Positions 7,798 to 17,561 of a DNA stretch of 52,566 nt are shown piece by piece; the first letter of the stretch is position 1; each line of letters opens with the position of its first letter. Position numbers and translations under genes: made by a program. This stretch comes from Clostridia bacterium (GTDB taxonomy: Bacteria; Bacillota; Clostridia; UBA1212; UBA1255). Location: positions 1 through 52,566 of the forward strand of contig JAFZSK010000003.1 of NCBI GenBank assembly GCA_017620915.1, read 5' to 3'. Below the pieces are notes generated by a model. That model did not search any database. It had not been told where the DNA came from and was given only the letters and a program-made list of their open reading frames with translations.

Positions 7798-10164
7798 TTA
7801 CAGTGCCCCGATCGCCTCGTCCAGCCACGCGGCGCGCGCGGTGAGCCAGTCCTTCAAAAACTGTATCTGTTTTTCGTAGGTATTGATTTTTTTCATCGAC
7901 GACGGCTGGTAGCCGGCGCGGATATCCCAGATCGGCCAGCGCAGGAAGTTCTCCTGCTGCGAATACTCCAGCAGCGCTGCGTTGCGGTCGATGGATTCCA
8001 TTGCCCGCGCCAGAATGTCGTCGCGCATTTCGAACCAGCGCGCCTTGAAAGGCTCCGTGAACTTCGGATCCTCCAGCAGCCTGCCGAACCAGGTGTCGCC
8101 CACGTATTCGCGGCCCGTGGCCGCCCAGGATTCGTAGTCGCCGCCGTCGCGGGAAAAATTGCCCATGGCCAGGTCAAAATCCCACAGCGGCCCGAAGCAT
8201 AGCCTGCCGCCTTTGTCCTTAGTTATGAAGCAGCTGCGCCGGAACGCCGTATCGATGTTGCAGGTCAGTTCGCACATGATCAGCCAGTCGTACAGCGAAT
8301 TGGCGTCAACGTACTCGTAATAATCTCCCAGCGCCTGCACCGCCTGATCCGCCGCGGTCACGTATTCGCTGATAAATTTGAAATGTTCTTCGCTCATCTG
8401 CCGCGAGTCCGGGCTCTTGATCGCCACGAACTTCAGCAGTCCGGCGTGGAAATAATCCCGGCCGCGGATGTCGTCTTCGTTGGTGCCGCCGATCTCCAGC
8501 AGGTACCCGGTGTCCGGATCGTCGTAATCGCGGTCGATGTCCACCCGCTCCTGATTCCGCTCGATCTGCTCGCCCATGGTGTACACGCCCTGATACTCGC
8601 CGTTCAAGTACACGTCAACGGGAAACTGATGCGGCACGAACCCGAAAGACAGCCCGCGGGCCATGTCGAAGGCAACAGTGTTGCGGATCAGGCTCTTGTC
8701 CGAATAATTGGCCAGCAGCACCCAGTCTTTGGCCTTGTGCAGTCCGAACAGCGAAACGCCGGAATCGAATTTGACGCGCCAGGGCTTTTTATCCCATTTC
8801 CAGGTGGAGTGGCCGCGGCCGCGTATGCCCGCATCGGTGAACGCGAGCGCTTCGAAGCCGGAGGACTCGGTGTTTACGACCGATACCCGGCAGCGCAGGT
8901 AATCTTCCTGGCTCTCGATGGGGGCGCCGTTCTCGGTCTCTATGAGGACAACGGGAATGCTGCCGTACTTGCGCGCGATGTCAACGCGGTACACGCGCGT
9001 GCCGCCCAGCGCGTCGGTGACGGTGAGCGTTTTGAAGCGCGTGAGGTATATGCTGCCGTCGCCGTTGACCGCCTCGGGGTTCGGTTCCGCGCTGCCTCCG
9101 TCGGCAATGAGATCCAGCCGCGCATACTTCATATGATCCTCGCTGATGTGCAGCGGCACGGCGAGATGCACGGTGTTGCCCTTTATCTCCCACTGAAGCT
9201 CGCCCTGAAGCCCGCTTTTGGCGCTAAAATCGATTTTCGCGAGCCGGGCGGATCCTGACCCTCCCAGTCCGTAGCTTGCCATTTCGGCCCCGTTATACGC
9301 GCGTACATTGAAATATGCCGCCACGTATTCCGCCGCCGGCGCGTGCGCCGTCTCCCACACCAGGTCGCTGAGCGGGGCGTCAATATACGGCAGCCCGTCC
9401 AGCGCCGCCTCGTTTTCGGGGTCAAACATGATCCGGAACGCGTCTCCGGCCCGGAGCACAGGAAGCAGCTCCGGATCCAGCAGTCTTTTGAGCTCTTCCC
9501 GTGAACGCACCTGCACGCATGTTTCACCGGCCGGAGTGCCGTTCAGCGAGCGCAGCAAAATATTGAAGTTGTCTATTTCGGGCACGGCGCCCGGCACGGT
9601 GTCCGAACCGGTGCCGAATTCCGCTTCGCACCCGCTGAGTTCTTTGTTTAAAACCAGGTCTGTCCCCGGTGCAAACGCGCCGAGGCCGGCGGCTTTCAAT
9701 TTGCCGTTCTCGAACCGCACGCTGCCGTTTTCACACGCGATAAACAGTTCCCCGGTCACGGTCAACGTATGCTCTTCCAGCCGCAGCACGCACGGCCGCG
9801 CCACCGCGAGGCTGTCAACGTCAATATCGCACCCCAGCGCCAGTACGAGGGGGCTGTCCCCGGTCTCACCTTCTGCCGGCGCGGCGAGGGCCGCGCTCAG
9901 CGCTTCGGCGTCGTTGACAACTATATCCGGCGCAGGCGTCGGTTCCGGCGTGGGTTCGGGTGTAGGCGTGGGCGTAGGCGTGGGCACGGGCGTCAGCGTC
10001 GGTGTCGACGTGGGCAACGCGGTCGATTCCGGGGTCAAAACCAAAGTAGCAGGCACGTTGTCCGCACCTGCTCCTTTTCCGCAGCCTGCAAAAAGCATCA
10101 GCGCTGCCGCGATCGCAACCGCCGTTAAGCTGCCCTTTGCAATTTGCCCTATGCCTTTTGCCAT
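7798..10164 (-). CDS. CotH-family kinase lipoprotein
   Basis: A 788-residue exported lipoprotein. The signal peptide ends in LMLFAGC (lipobox Cys at about residue 28). A Pro-Thr-Pro-rich linker follows (about 45-80), then a variable region, then a CotH domain (about 400-740). Recognisable CotH segments are GIRGRGHSTWKWDKKPWRVKF, LLANYSDKSLIRNTVAFDMA and FGPLWDFDLAMGN, the last carrying the metal-binding Asp pair. CotH of Bacillus is an atypical kinase that phosphorylates spore coat proteins; surface-exposed relatives occur in many Clostridia and their substrates are mostly unknown. The ATG at 10164 lies inside a heptamer repeat that supplies the first dozen codons (MAKGIGQIAKGS), and no clear ribosome binding site precedes it. 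It is downstream of proS across a 63-base junction. Confidence 0.88.
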   Translation of the reverse strand: MAKGIGQIAKGSLTAVAIAAALMLFAGCGKGAGADNVPATLVLTPESTALPTSTPTLTPVPTPTPTPTPEPTPEPTPAPDIVVNDAEALSAALAAPAEGETGDSPLVLALGCDIDVDSLAVARPCVLRLEEHTLTVTGELFIACENGSVRFENGKLKAAGLGAFAPGTDLVLNKELSGCEAEFGTGSDTVPGAVPEIDNFNILLRSLNGTPAGETCVQVRSREELKRLLDPELLPVLRAGDAFRIMFDPENEAALDGLPYIDAPLSDLVWETAHAPAAEYVAAYFNVRAYNGAEMASYGLGGSGSARLAKIDFSAKSGLQGELQWEIKGNTVHLAVPLHISEDHMKYARLDLIADGGSAEPNPEAVNGDGSIYLTRFKTLTVTDALGGTRVYRVDIARKYGSIPVVLIETENGAPIESQEDYLRCRVSVVNTESSGFEALAFTDAGIRGRGHSTWKWDKKPWRVKFDSGVSLFGLHKAKDWVLLANYSDKSLIRNTVAFDMARGLSFGFVPHQFPVDVYLNGEYQGVYTMGEQIERNQERVDIDRDYDDPDTGYLLEIGGTNEDDIRGRDYFHAGLLKFVAIKSPDSRQMSEEHFKFISEYVTAADQAVQALGDYYEYVDANSLYDWLIMCELTCNIDTAFRRSCFITKDKGGRLCFGPLWDFDLAMGNFSRDGGDYESWAATGREYVGDTWFGRLLEDPKFTEPFKARWFEMRDDILARAMESIDRNAALLEYSQQENFLRWPIWDIRAGYQPSSMKKINTYEKQIQFLKDWLTARAAWLDEAIGAL

Positions 10165-10226
10165 TTTTAACTTATAACTTGCAACTTAAAAATTTAAAAC
10201 TTAAAACTTATAACTTATAACTTGCA
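10132..10226 (-). repeat. Heptamer tandem array between proS and the CotH gene
   Basis: On the minus strand the sequence directly after the proS stop is a run of degenerate 7-mers (TATAAGT, TATAAGT, TTTAAGT, TTTAAAT, TGCAAGT, TATAAGT). Without a break in phase they change into AAATGGC, AAAAGGC, ATAGGGC, AAATTGC and AAAGGGC inside the CotH coding sequence. The array fills the whole intergenic space and includes the CotH start codon. Confidence 0.85.
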
Positions 10227-10227
10227 A

Positions 10228-11679
10228 TCAGTACGCTTTCCCCCACACCACCATATGCTTCGCGGGCCGGCCGCAGCATACACATTTGTCCGTAAGCGAA
10301 GCCTGCTCGAAGGGCATGCAGCGCGACGTGGCCTGAGTGTCGTCTTTGATCTTCAGCTCGCATTCTTTATCGCCGCACCACATTGCCCGCACGAAACCGG
10401 GCTTCTCCGCGATGGTCTTTTTAAACTCTTCGTAATCGGTTACGTCGTATATGCGGGATTCGCGGCTGGCCAGCGCTTTTTCGTAGAGTGCGTCGTGCAC
10501 GTTGTCCAGAAGATCCTGCGCTTTGGTACCGATCTCGTCCAGCGATACGGGAGTCTTTTCACCGTTGTCCCGGCGCACGGCGAGGCACTGGTTGTTCTCG
10601 ATATCCCGGGGCCCGAGTTCGATACGCAGCGGCACGCCCTTCATTTCCCACTCGGCGAACTTCCAGCCGGGCATCTTGTCGGAATCGTCCAGCTTCACGC
10701 GGAAGCCTTTGGCTCTGAGCTCGTCTGCCAGCGCGTTCGCGCGGTCCAGCACGCCTTCTTTATGCATCGCCACGGGGACGATAACGATCTGGATGGGCGC
10801 GATGGCGGGCGGCAATACCAGCCCGTTGTCATCGCCGTGCACCATGATGATGGCGCCGATCGTGCGCGTTGACAATCCCCACGACGTCTGATGCACATAC
10901 TTGAGCGTGTTGTCCTTATCCGTGTACTGAATGTCGAACGCCCGGGCGAAGCCGTCGCCGAAGTTGTGGGACGTGGCCGACTGGAGCGCCTTGCCGTCGT
11001 GCATCATAGACTCGATGGTGTACGTTGCCTTCGCGCCCGCGAACTTTTCTTTGTCCGTTTTGCGCCCCTTGATCACCGGGATCGCCAGCGCTTCCTTGTA
11101 GAAATCGGCGTACACGTCCAGCATCCGCAGCGTCTCCGCTTCCGCGCCGGCTTCATCCGCGTGGGCGGTGTGGCCTTCCTGCCAGTAGAACTCCAGCGAG
11201 CGCAGGAACGGCCGCGTGGTCTTCTCCCAGCGGACAACGCTCACCCACTGATTGTACAGCTTGGGCAGGTCGCGATAGGACTGGATTATATGCGAATAAT
11301 GGTCGCAGAACAGCGTCTCGGACGTAGGCCGCACGCACAGCCGCTCGGTCAATTCCTCCGTACCGCCGTGAGTTACCCAGGCCACTTCAGGGGCAAAGCC
11401 TTCGACGTGATCTTTCTCTTTCTGCAGAAGGCTCTCGGGGATGAACATGGGCATCGCCACGTTCTCGTGCCCGGTCTCCTTGAAGCGCTTATCCAGGAGG
11501 TGCATTATGTTCTCCCAGATGGCGTACCCGTACGGCCGCAATATCATGCAGCCGCGCACGCTGGAGTAGTCGATCAGCTCCGCCCGCAGCACCACGTCTG
11601 TGTACCACTGCGTGAAGTCTTCGTTCATCGATGTGATGGCCTCAACGGCCTTGCCTTTGTTTTTTTCGTTCATTGCCAT
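10228..11679 (-). CDS. proS: Prolyl-tRNA synthetase, archaeal/eukaryotic-type (short form)
   Basis: A 483-residue class II synthetase that charges tRNA-Pro. Motif 1 lies around [21 protein letters not shown]. Motif 2 includes [24 protein letters not shown] and motif 3 is in [12 protein letters not shown]. The anticodon-binding domain follows, with a C-terminal zinc-site region (CGDKECE and CVCCGRP). The length and C-terminal cysteines fit the archaeal/eukaryotic-type ProRS found in many Clostridia, which lacks the INS editing domain of the roughly 570-residue bacterial form. Mischarged Ala-tRNA-Pro would then need a separate ProX protein, which this window also carries at 30006-30551. The start at 11679 has AAAGGTGA upstream, within a heptamer array. 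Confidence 0.96.
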   Translation of the reverse strand: MAMNEKNKGKAVEAITSMNEDFTQWYTDVVLRAELIDYSSVRGCMILRPYGYAIWENIMHLLDKRFKETGHENVAMPMFIPESLLQKEKDHVEGFAPEVAWVTHGGTEELTERLCVRPTSETLFCDHYSHIIQSYRDLPKLYNQWVSVVRWEKTTRPFLRSLEFYWQEGHTAHADEAGAEAETLRMLDVYADFYKEALAIPVIKGRKTDKEKFAGAKATYTIESMMHDGKALQSATSHNFGDGFARAFDIQYTDKDNTLKYVHQTSWGLSTRTIGAIIMVHGDDNGLVLPPAIAPIQIVIVPVAMHKEGVLDRANALADELRAKGFRVKLDDSDKMPGWKFAEWEMKGVPLRIELGPRDIENNQCLAVRRDNGEKTPVSLDEIGTKAQDLLDNVHDALYEKALASRESRIYDVTDYEEFKKTIAEKPGFVRAMWCGDKECELKIKDDTQATSRCMPFEQASLTDKCVCCGRPAKHMVVWGKAY

Positions 11680-11683
11680 TTAT

Positions 11684-11755
11684 GATCACCTTTTCGCTTT
11701 AAACTTGTCACTTAAAACTCAAAACTTATCACTTATCACTTATAACTTATCACTT
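11684..11755 (-). repeat. Heptamer tandem array between glnS and proS
   Basis: Minus-strand 7-mers run AAGTGAT, AAGTTAT, AAGTGAT, AAGTGAT, AAGTTTT, GAGTTTT, AAGTGAC, AAGTTTA, AAGCGAA, AAGGTGA. The glnS stop codon (11750-11752) is in the first unit and the proS ribosome binding site in the last, so the array again fills the entire junction. Confidence 0.85.
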
Positions 11756-13426
11756 CTTCTTCCCCCACGTGTCCTTCAGGCTCACGGTGCGGTTGAAGAC
11801 GGGATGTTCGGGAGTGTGGTCGTTGTCCGCGGAGAAGAAGCCGGCGCGCAGGAACTGGAAGTGAGCATGCGGCTCGCACTGGGCGGCGTAGGGCTCCACT
11901 ACGGCGTTTTCCATAACGGTCAGCGAATCAGGATTGAGTTTTTCTTCCCAGCTGCGGCCGTCGGAGTCGTCCATCGGCGCCGAATCGCTGAACAGCTGGT
12001 CGTACAGCCGGACTTCCGCCGGGACGGCGTTGTGCGCGCTGACCCAGTGTATCGTGCCTTTTACCTTGCGGCCTTCCACCCAACCGCCGCGGGAAGCGGG
12101 ATCGTAGGTGCAGTGGACGCGGGTAACGTTGCCCGCTTCGTCGGTCTCGTACGATGTAGCCCGCACGTAGTACGCGTATTTGAGGCGCACTTCGTTGCCC
12201 GGGAACAGGCGGAAATAGCCCTTTACCGGCTCGATCATGAAGTCTTCGCGCTCGATGAACAGGCGGCCGGAGAACTGCACTTTGCGGGTGCCCATATCGG
12301 GATTTTCCGGATTGACCTCCGCGTCGAATTCCTCCACGAGATTGTCCGGATAATTGTCGATCACCAGCTCGATGGGATCCAGCACCGCCATTGCCCGCGG
12401 CGCGATGCGGTTCAGGTCGTCGCGGATGCAGTATTCCAGCAGTGAATAATCCGCGGTGGAATTGCTGGTGGACACACCCACGGCGTTTATGAAGTTCTTT
12501 ATGGAATCAGGGGTGAAGCCCTTGCGTCTGAGACCGCACAGCGTAGGCATGCGCGGGTCGTCCCAGCCCCGGACGATGCCGGTCTCCACCATCTGCCGGA
12601 GATACCGCTTGCTCATCATAGTGTAGGTCAGGTTGAGGCGCGCGAATTCCGTCTGGCGCGGCTCCGGATCGAAGGGGCCACACTGCTCCACCACCCAGTC
12701 GTACAGCGGGCGGTGATCCTTGAATTCGATGCTGCACAGCGAGTGCGTGATGCCCTCGAAAGCGTCTTCCAGCGGATGCGCGAAATCGTACATCGGATAG
12801 ATGCACCATTCGTCCCCCACGTGGTGATGATGCGCGTGCAGGATGCGGTAGATGACCGGGTCGCGCATGTTCATATTCGGGCTGGCCATGTCGATCTTCG
12901 CGCGGAGCACGCGGCTGCCGTCTTCAAATTCGCCCGCTTTCATGCGTTCGAACAAGTCCAGGTTCTCTTCCACGGAGCGGTTCCGGTACGGGCTGTCGAT
13001 GCCCGGTTCGGTCAATGTGCCCCGGTAATCCCGGATCTCGTCGGGACTCAGGTCGCACACGTACGCAAGGCCGCGTTTGATGAGGTCAACGGCGCATTCG
13101 TACATGCGCGGGAAATAATCCGACGCGTACCGTATCTCGCCGTCCCAGTCGTAGCCCAGCCAGTGTATATCCTCCATTATGGCGTCAACGTACTCCGTAT
13201 CCTCTTTGCTGGGGTTGGTGTCGTCCAGCCTGAGGTTGCACGCGCCGCCGTACTTTTCCGCGGTGCCGAAGTCGACGCACAGCGCCTTGGCGTGCCCGAT
13301 ATGCAGATACCCGTTGGGTTCGGGCGGGAACCGCGTACGGATCTTCTCCCCGAAGCAGCGTCCGCCTTCCTTCAGGTCTTCATCTATCATGTCGTGAATG
13401 AAATTGCCCGTGTTTTCCATGATCAT
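11750..13426 (-). CDS. glnS: Glutaminyl-tRNA synthetase
   Basis: A 558-residue class I synthetase that charges tRNA-Gln directly. The HIGH-type motif is in [17 protein letters not shown] and the KMSKS region is [12 protein letters not shown]. The beta-barrel anticodon-binding domain follows ([13 protein letters not shown] and [17 protein letters not shown]). GlnRS is unevenly spread in Bacillota, many of which make Gln-tRNA-Gln through GatCAB, so its presence says something about the lineage. It overlaps gltX by 4 bases (ATGA). A second ATG two codons in is equally possible. Length matches the family. Confidence 0.96.
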   Translation of the reverse strand: MIMENTGNFIHDMIDEDLKEGGRCFGEKIRTRFPPEPNGYLHIGHAKALCVDFGTAEKYGGACNLRLDDTNPSKEDTEYVDAIMEDIHWLGYDWDGEIRYASDYFPRMYECAVDLIKRGLAYVCDLSPDEIRDYRGTLTEPGIDSPYRNRSVEENLDLFERMKAGEFEDGSRVLRAKIDMASPNMNMRDPVIYRILHAHHHHVGDEWCIYPMYDFAHPLEDAFEGITHSLCSIEFKDHRPLYDWVVEQCGPFDPEPRQTEFARLNLTYTMMSKRYLRQMVETGIVRGWDDPRMPTLCGLRRKGFTPDSIKNFINAVGVSTSNSTADYSLLEYCIRDDLNRIAPRAMAVLDPIELVIDNYPDNLVEEFDAEVNPENPDMGTRKVQFSGRLFIEREDFMIEPVKGYFRLFPGNEVRLKYAYYVRATSYETDEAGNVTRVHCTYDPASRGGWVEGRKVKGTIHWVSAHNAVPAEVRLYDQLFSDSAPMDDSDGRSWEEKLNPDSLTVMENAVVEPYAAQCEPHAHFQFLRAGFFSADNDHTPEHPVFNRTVSLKDTWGKKK

Positions 13427-14910
13427 TCCTCCCGGCCGGCCGCTGCCGCCTCCAGCAGTTCGATGCCTTTATCAATGCGTTTGAGCGTCTCGGCGCGGCC
13501 CAGTATCTCCATCAGTTCGGTGGCGCCGCCGGGGCTCACTTCCATGCCGGAGAGCGCGGTACGGAGCGGCCAGAGGATCTGGCTGTTTTTGAGTCCGCCC
13601 GCCGCGGCCAGCTCGCACAGCGCGGTGTACAGTTCGCCGGACACCCATTCGCCGGAGTAACCGGCCGCGAACGGCGCCAGCAGTTTCAGGCTCGTGAGGG
13701 AGATCGCTTCGTCGGTCTTCATCTTTTTGTGGCAGTAGATCGCGGTGTCGTACTGCGGCAATTCCTTCAGGAACCCGATGCGCTCGGGGATATCGCTCAG
13801 TATGACGGTGCGCGGCTGCACGAGAGCGGCTACTTTGCTCAGCACGGCCTCGTTGTCCGCGAGCGCGTCGCCCAGGCCTGCGCGGAGCCAGTTGTCCGCG
13901 GCCGCGCGGAACTCCTCGGGGCTCATGCGGCGGATGTACTCGCCGTTCATCCATTTGAGTTTCTCGATATCGAATATGGCGGGCGATTTGGACAGGCCCT
14001 CCAGCGTGAATTTTTCCTCAAGTTCTTTGAGTGTGAAGAACTCCTCGTTGCCCGCGGGGCTCCAGCCCAGCAGCGCGATGTAGTTCAGGATCGCCTCCAC
14101 CAGGTAGCCTTTGTTCACGAGATCCAGGAACGACGCGTCACCGTTGCGCTTGGACAATTTCTGATGCGCATCTTTCATGATCGGCGGGCAATGTATATAC
14201 ACCGGTATGTCCCAGCCGAACGCCTGGTACAGCAGGTTGTATTTCGGCGTGGAGGACAGGTATTCGTTGCCCCGCACCACGTGGGTGATGCCCATCAGGT
14301 GGTCGTCAACGACGTTGGCGAAGTTGTATGTGGGCAGCCCGTCGGACTTCAGCAGCACCTGATCGTCCAGCGTTTTATTGTCTACGGTGATATCGCCGTA
14401 CACCAGATCGGTGAACGTGGTGGTGCCTTCGGTAGGCATCAGCTGGCGGATGACGTAGGGTTTGCCCTCGGCCAGGTTCTTGGCCACTTCCTCCTGAGAG
14501 ATCGTGCGGCAGTGACGGTCGTAGTTCAGTGCGGCGCCCAGATTCTCGTCGCCGCCCTTTATGGACTCCAACCGCTCTTTGGTGCAGAAGCAGTAGTAGG
14601 CGTGGCCGCGCCGCACCAGTTCCTCTGCGTATTTTTTATATATATCGCGCCGCTGGCTCTGGATATACGGGCCGCAGTCCCCTTCCTTGCCGGGGCCTTC
14701 GTCGTATCCGATGCCGGTCATTTTCAGCGTGTTGAATACCGCGTCCATGGCGCCTTCCACGAAGCGCTCCTGGTCGGTATCTTCGATCCTCAGTACAAAT
14801 GTGCCCTTGTTCACCCGCGCGATAAGATACTCGTACAGGCAGGTACGGAGGTTGCCGATGTGCATGTAGCCCGTCGGACTGGGGGCAAAACGTGTTCTAA
14901 CCTGGCTCAT
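13423..14910 (-). CDS. gltX: Glutamyl-tRNA synthetase
   Basis: A 495-residue class I synthetase that attaches Glu to tRNA-Glu. [17 protein letters not shown] is the HIGH motif, [13 protein letters not shown] the adjacent signature and [12 protein letters not shown] the KMSKS loop. A helical anticodon-binding region covers roughly residues 330-495. It is the first gene of the gltX-glnS pair (4-base overlap), with proS after the heptamer junction. The ATG at 14910 is preceded by AAAGGGG. A strong promoter (14995-15023) and a structured leader (14934-14991) lie upstream; I found no T-box consensus in that leader. Confidence 0.96.
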   Translation of the reverse strand: MSQVRTRFAPSPTGYMHIGNLRTCLYEYLIARVNKGTFVLRIEDTDQERFVEGAMDAVFNTLKMTGIGYDEGPGKEGDCGPYIQSQRRDIYKKYAEELVRRGHAYYCFCTKERLESIKGGDENLGAALNYDRHCRTISQEEVAKNLAEGKPYVIRQLMPTEGTTTFTDLVYGDITVDNKTLDDQVLLKSDGLPTYNFANVVDDHLMGITHVVRGNEYLSSTPKYNLLYQAFGWDIPVYIHCPPIMKDAHQKLSKRNGDASFLDLVNKGYLVEAILNYIALLGWSPAGNEEFFTLKELEEKFTLEGLSKSPAIFDIEKLKWMNGEYIRRMSPEEFRAAADNWLRAGLGDALADNEAVLSKVAALVQPRTVILSDIPERIGFLKELPQYDTAIYCHKKMKTDEAISLTSLKLLAPFAAGYSGEWVSGELYTALCELAAAGGLKNSQILWPLRTALSGMEVSPGGATELMEILGRAETLKRIDKGIELLEAAAAGREE

Positions 14911-14933
14911 GATGAACCCCTTTCAAATACAAT

Positions 14934-14991
14934 AAATCGGGACGGCCGGCGCAGATTGCCGGGTACCCGGCGGCACGGCCTCTCCCGATTT
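14934..14991 (-). other. Structured 5' leader hairpin of gltX
   Basis: On the minus strand AAATCGGGA and TCCCGATTT form a perfect 9-bp closing stem. Inside, the palindrome GCCGGGTACCCGGC and a GGCCG/CGGCC pair can form. Transcription from the promoter at 14995-15023 would start almost exactly at the 5' foot of this stem, giving an mRNA that begins with a hairpin. No U-tract follows. Confidence 0.6.
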
Positions 14992-14994
14992 TGT

Positions 14995-15023
14995 ATGATA
15001 CACCAAAACGCGTGCGGTGTCAA
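14995..15023 (-). promoter_or_regulatory. Sigma-A promoter of gltX-glnS
   Basis: Minus strand: TTGACA (15018-15023), 17-base spacer, TATCAT (14995-15000). Confidence 0.8.
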
Positions 15024-15062
15024 TTTGCAGAACGCGATCCGGCAGCCGCCGCGCCCGGCATT

Positions 15063-15464
15063 TTACTTCTGGCGCTTGTACACGGTGGATACACCGGTCT
15101 CGTCGCCGAAGAGCTCAAGTTTGTCGCCGTCTTCGCTCTCGGTGATCTCGTATTTGAAATGGAAGTTGGTGCCGTTAGGCTCGCCGTCTTCGGTCAACCA
15201 GAGTTTCAGCTGATTGCCGTCGAGTTTCCAAATAAACTCGATATCCGCAATGGTCTCGCCGTTCATCTTGGTTCTGACATCTCCGGTACCGTCCGCGTCG
15301 AATCTGAAAAGGTTCTCTGTATCATCGTCGCGCACTTCATTCCACTTGCCGACGATGGCGGGAGTCTTGGAGCCGCCGTTAATGACGTTGTCAATGACGT
15401 CGCACGCGGCCGTTGCCGCCAGCAGCACCAGCACAAGCACGATCGCAAACAGTTTCTTTTTCAT
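15063..15464 (-). CDS. Small lipoprotein of unknown function
   Basis: A 133-residue exported protein. The signal peptide MKKKLFAIVLVLVLLAATAAC ends in a lipobox (TAAC, Cys near residue 21). The mature part is short, acidic and beta-rich: IVGKWNEV, LFRFDADGTGDV, FIWKLDGNQLKLWL, KYEITESEDGDKLELFG. The GKW start and repeated strand pattern resemble small lipocalin-like or DUF-type lipoproteins common in Clostridia, but I cannot name the family. The start at 15464 has AAGGAGG upstream. It follows ligA on the same strand with a 42-base gap and could be transcribed with deoD-ligA. Confidence 0.75.
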   Translation of the reverse strand: MKKKLFAIVLVLVLLAATAACDVIDNVINGGSKTPAIVGKWNEVRDDDTENLFRFDADGTGDVRTKMNGETIADIEFIWKLDGNQLKLWLTEDGEPNGTNFHFKYEITESEDGDKLELFGDETGVSTVYKRQK

Positions 15465-15506
15465 TGCATTGTCCTCCTTAAATATGTAGATATCCGGCGT
15501 TCGCGG

Positions 15507-17561
15507 TCAGTTTCCCGCGCCGCTCATCTTCATAAAATCTGTCTCGCTGATGATCGGGACCCCCAGCGCTTTGGCTTTTTTGTTCTTGCCGGAGCCCGAA
15601 TTAACGTCGTTGTTGATCAGGTAATCCGTTTTGGCGGATACCGAACCGGACACGCTGCCGCCGCGTTCTTCGATGTAAGCCACCAGCTGATCGCGGTTGT
15701 CAAAGCCGTTAAGGCCGCCGGTGATCACGAAGGTCTTGCCCGCGATCGCGGAGGCCGGAGCACCGTTGTCGCCGGCGTTGTCCGCCGCCGCGCTCACGTC
15801 GTCAATTATCTCCAGCTCCGCCGCCAGTTCCGTGAACTCGGAAAAGCGGTCAATATCATCCGCCCAGGCGTAAATATTGTCGTTGATCACCGCGCCGACG
15901 CCCTCCACCGCGCTGAAATCCGCGCGCTCCGCCAACAGTGCCAGGAACCGCCCGTACGCTCCCGCGCCGAGGTAGCGCGAGATCTGTTTAGCCATATCCT
16001 TGCCGATGCCCGGGATACCGGCGGCGTTCAGCAGCGCGGAGAATTTCACTCTGCGGCTGGCGGTCAGCGCGGCCTGCAGGTTGTCGTAGGACTTTTCGCC
16101 GAAGCCTTCCAGCGTCACGATCTCGGCGCGGTACCGGTCAAGCTTATACAGATCGGCGAAGCGGCGCACGAAACCGGCGTCAATAAACATCTCCACCGTA
16201 GCCTCCGACAGCCCCATCACGTTCATGGCATCGCGGGCCACAAAATGCGTGAACCGGCCTACGTGTTTGGCGGGACAGTCCGCGTTGTCGCAGTACAGCG
16301 TTTCGATGCCGTCATTCTCATGCACCGACGTGGGACCGCCGCACACCGGGCACGAATCCGGCACGAAGGTCTCTCCCGTGCTCTCAATAGTCTCGGCTAT
16401 CTGCGGAATGATCAGGTTGGCTTTGTACACCATCACTCTCGAACCGGCGCCAAGACGCAGCGCGCGGGCAATACTTACATTGTGCACCGACGCCCGGCTC
16501 ACCGTCGTGCCTTCGATCTCCACGGGCTCGAAAACGGCGACCGGATTCAGCAGCCCCGTCCGCGACGCGGACCATTCGACCCGGACCATGCGGCTCTCCA
16601 CCGTCTCGTCCTGCCATTTGAACGCGATGCCGTTCCGCGGGAATTTGCCCGTGGATCCCAGCGACTTGCCGTACGCTTCGTCGTCCAGGATAAGCACCAG
16701 CCCGTCGGTGGGGTATGCATTGTCCGGCAGTTCTTTTTCAAACTTTTCCAGTGCCGCCACGACCGTTTCCGGCGTTACGAGCGTATGATCCACCACCGTG
16801 AAGCCCTGCGCGGCGAGCCAGTCAAACTGTGAATTCTTGGAGTTAGGATCCGTGATGCCCGCGTCTTTGTCCGCGTACACTAAGTCAAAGGCGCACACCG
16901 TCACCGGCCGCCCCGCCGCTTCGCGGGAATCCAGGAGCCGCACCGTGGCCGACGCCAGGTTGCGCGGGTTTTTATATTTGGCTTCGGTCTCCGGGAGTTC
17001 GCGGTTGACCCGCTCGAAATCATCGTAGCGCATCACCGCTTCGCCCCGCACGATCAGCTTGCCTCCGTACGCGATCCGCTTAGGTACGCCGCCGAAATGC
17101 ACCGCGTTGTGGGTCACGTCCTCGCCCACCTGACCGTTGCCGCGGGTCACGGCTTTCTGCAGCTTCCCGTCCTGATACGTGAGCACGACCGTCAACCCGT
17201 CCAGTTTCCACGACAGCACCCCGCGCTGCCCGCCGAGCCAGCCCGGAAGCGCGCTGCGGTCCTTGGTCTTGTCCAGGGACAACGCGGGAAATTCGTGCTC
17301 CGATTTGGTCAATTTCGATACCGCCTTATACCCCGCGCCTGCACTGGCCGTGGGGCTGTCGGGCAGCGTAACGCCGGTCTCCCGCTCGAGCGCAGCCAAT
17401 TCGTCGTACAGCTTATCGTACTCGAAATTGGACATGATCTCGCGGTCTTCCACATAGTACGCGTATGCGGCCGCGTTGAGGCGGTCGATCAACTCGCGCA
17501 TGCGGTCAGTCTGCACGCGGTCCGTATATTCTTCGAGAGTCATCTGCTCGTTATCGCTCAT
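15507..17561 (-). CDS. ligA: NAD-dependent DNA ligase
   Basis: A 684-residue DNA ligase that seals nicks using NAD+. The adenylated lysine is in LSWKLDGLTV (KxDG motif), where the residues before the Lys are not the usual C-E/E-L. Adenylation-domain motifs include TRGNGQVGEDVTHN, IVRGEAVM, KYKNPRNLASATVR, TDGLVLILDD and AFKWQDE. An OB fold follows, then a C4 zinc finger (CPVCGG and CDNADCPAK), a helix-hairpin-helix region (GIPGIGKDMAKQIS) and a C-terminal BRCT domain (FVITGGLNGF onward). I chose ATG 17561, which overlaps the deoD stop by 4 bases; a longer frame runs inside deoD. The divergent active-site context may mean a second, non-essential LigA paralogue. Confidence 0.93.
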   Translation of the reverse strand: MSDNEQMTLEEYTDRVQTDRMRELIDRLNAAAYAYYVEDREIMSNFEYDKLYDELAALERETGVTLPDSPTASAGAGYKAVSKLTKSEHEFPALSLDKTKDRSALPGWLGGQRGVLSWKLDGLTVVLTYQDGKLQKAVTRGNGQVGEDVTHNAVHFGGVPKRIAYGGKLIVRGEAVMRYDDFERVNRELPETEAKYKNPRNLASATVRLLDSREAAGRPVTVCAFDLVYADKDAGITDPNSKNSQFDWLAAQGFTVVDHTLVTPETVVAALEKFEKELPDNAYPTDGLVLILDDEAYGKSLGSTGKFPRNGIAFKWQDETVESRMVRVEWSASRTGLLNPVAVFEPVEIEGTTVSRASVHNVSIARALRLGAGSRVMVYKANLIIPQIAETIESTGETFVPDSCPVCGGPTSVHENDGIETLYCDNADCPAKHVGRFTHFVARDAMNVMGLSEATVEMFIDAGFVRRFADLYKLDRYRAEIVTLEGFGEKSYDNLQAALTASRRVKFSALLNAAGIPGIGKDMAKQISRYLGAGAYGRFLALLAERADFSAVEGVGAVINDNIYAWADDIDRFSEFTELAAELEIIDDVSAAADNAGDNGAPASAIAGKTFVITGGLNGFDNRDQLVAYIEERGGSVSGSVSAKTDYLINNDVNSGSGKNKKAKALGVPIISETDFMKMSGAGN

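Noticed and set aside
14934-14991. T-box riboswitch before gltX
   Set aside because: The leader is too short, and I find neither the T-box consensus nor a specifier/antiterminator arrangement.
14991-16832. 613-codon open frame on the plus strand opposite ligA
   Set aside because: It is antisense to the ligA motifs and to the small lipoprotein gene, and contains no domain signature.
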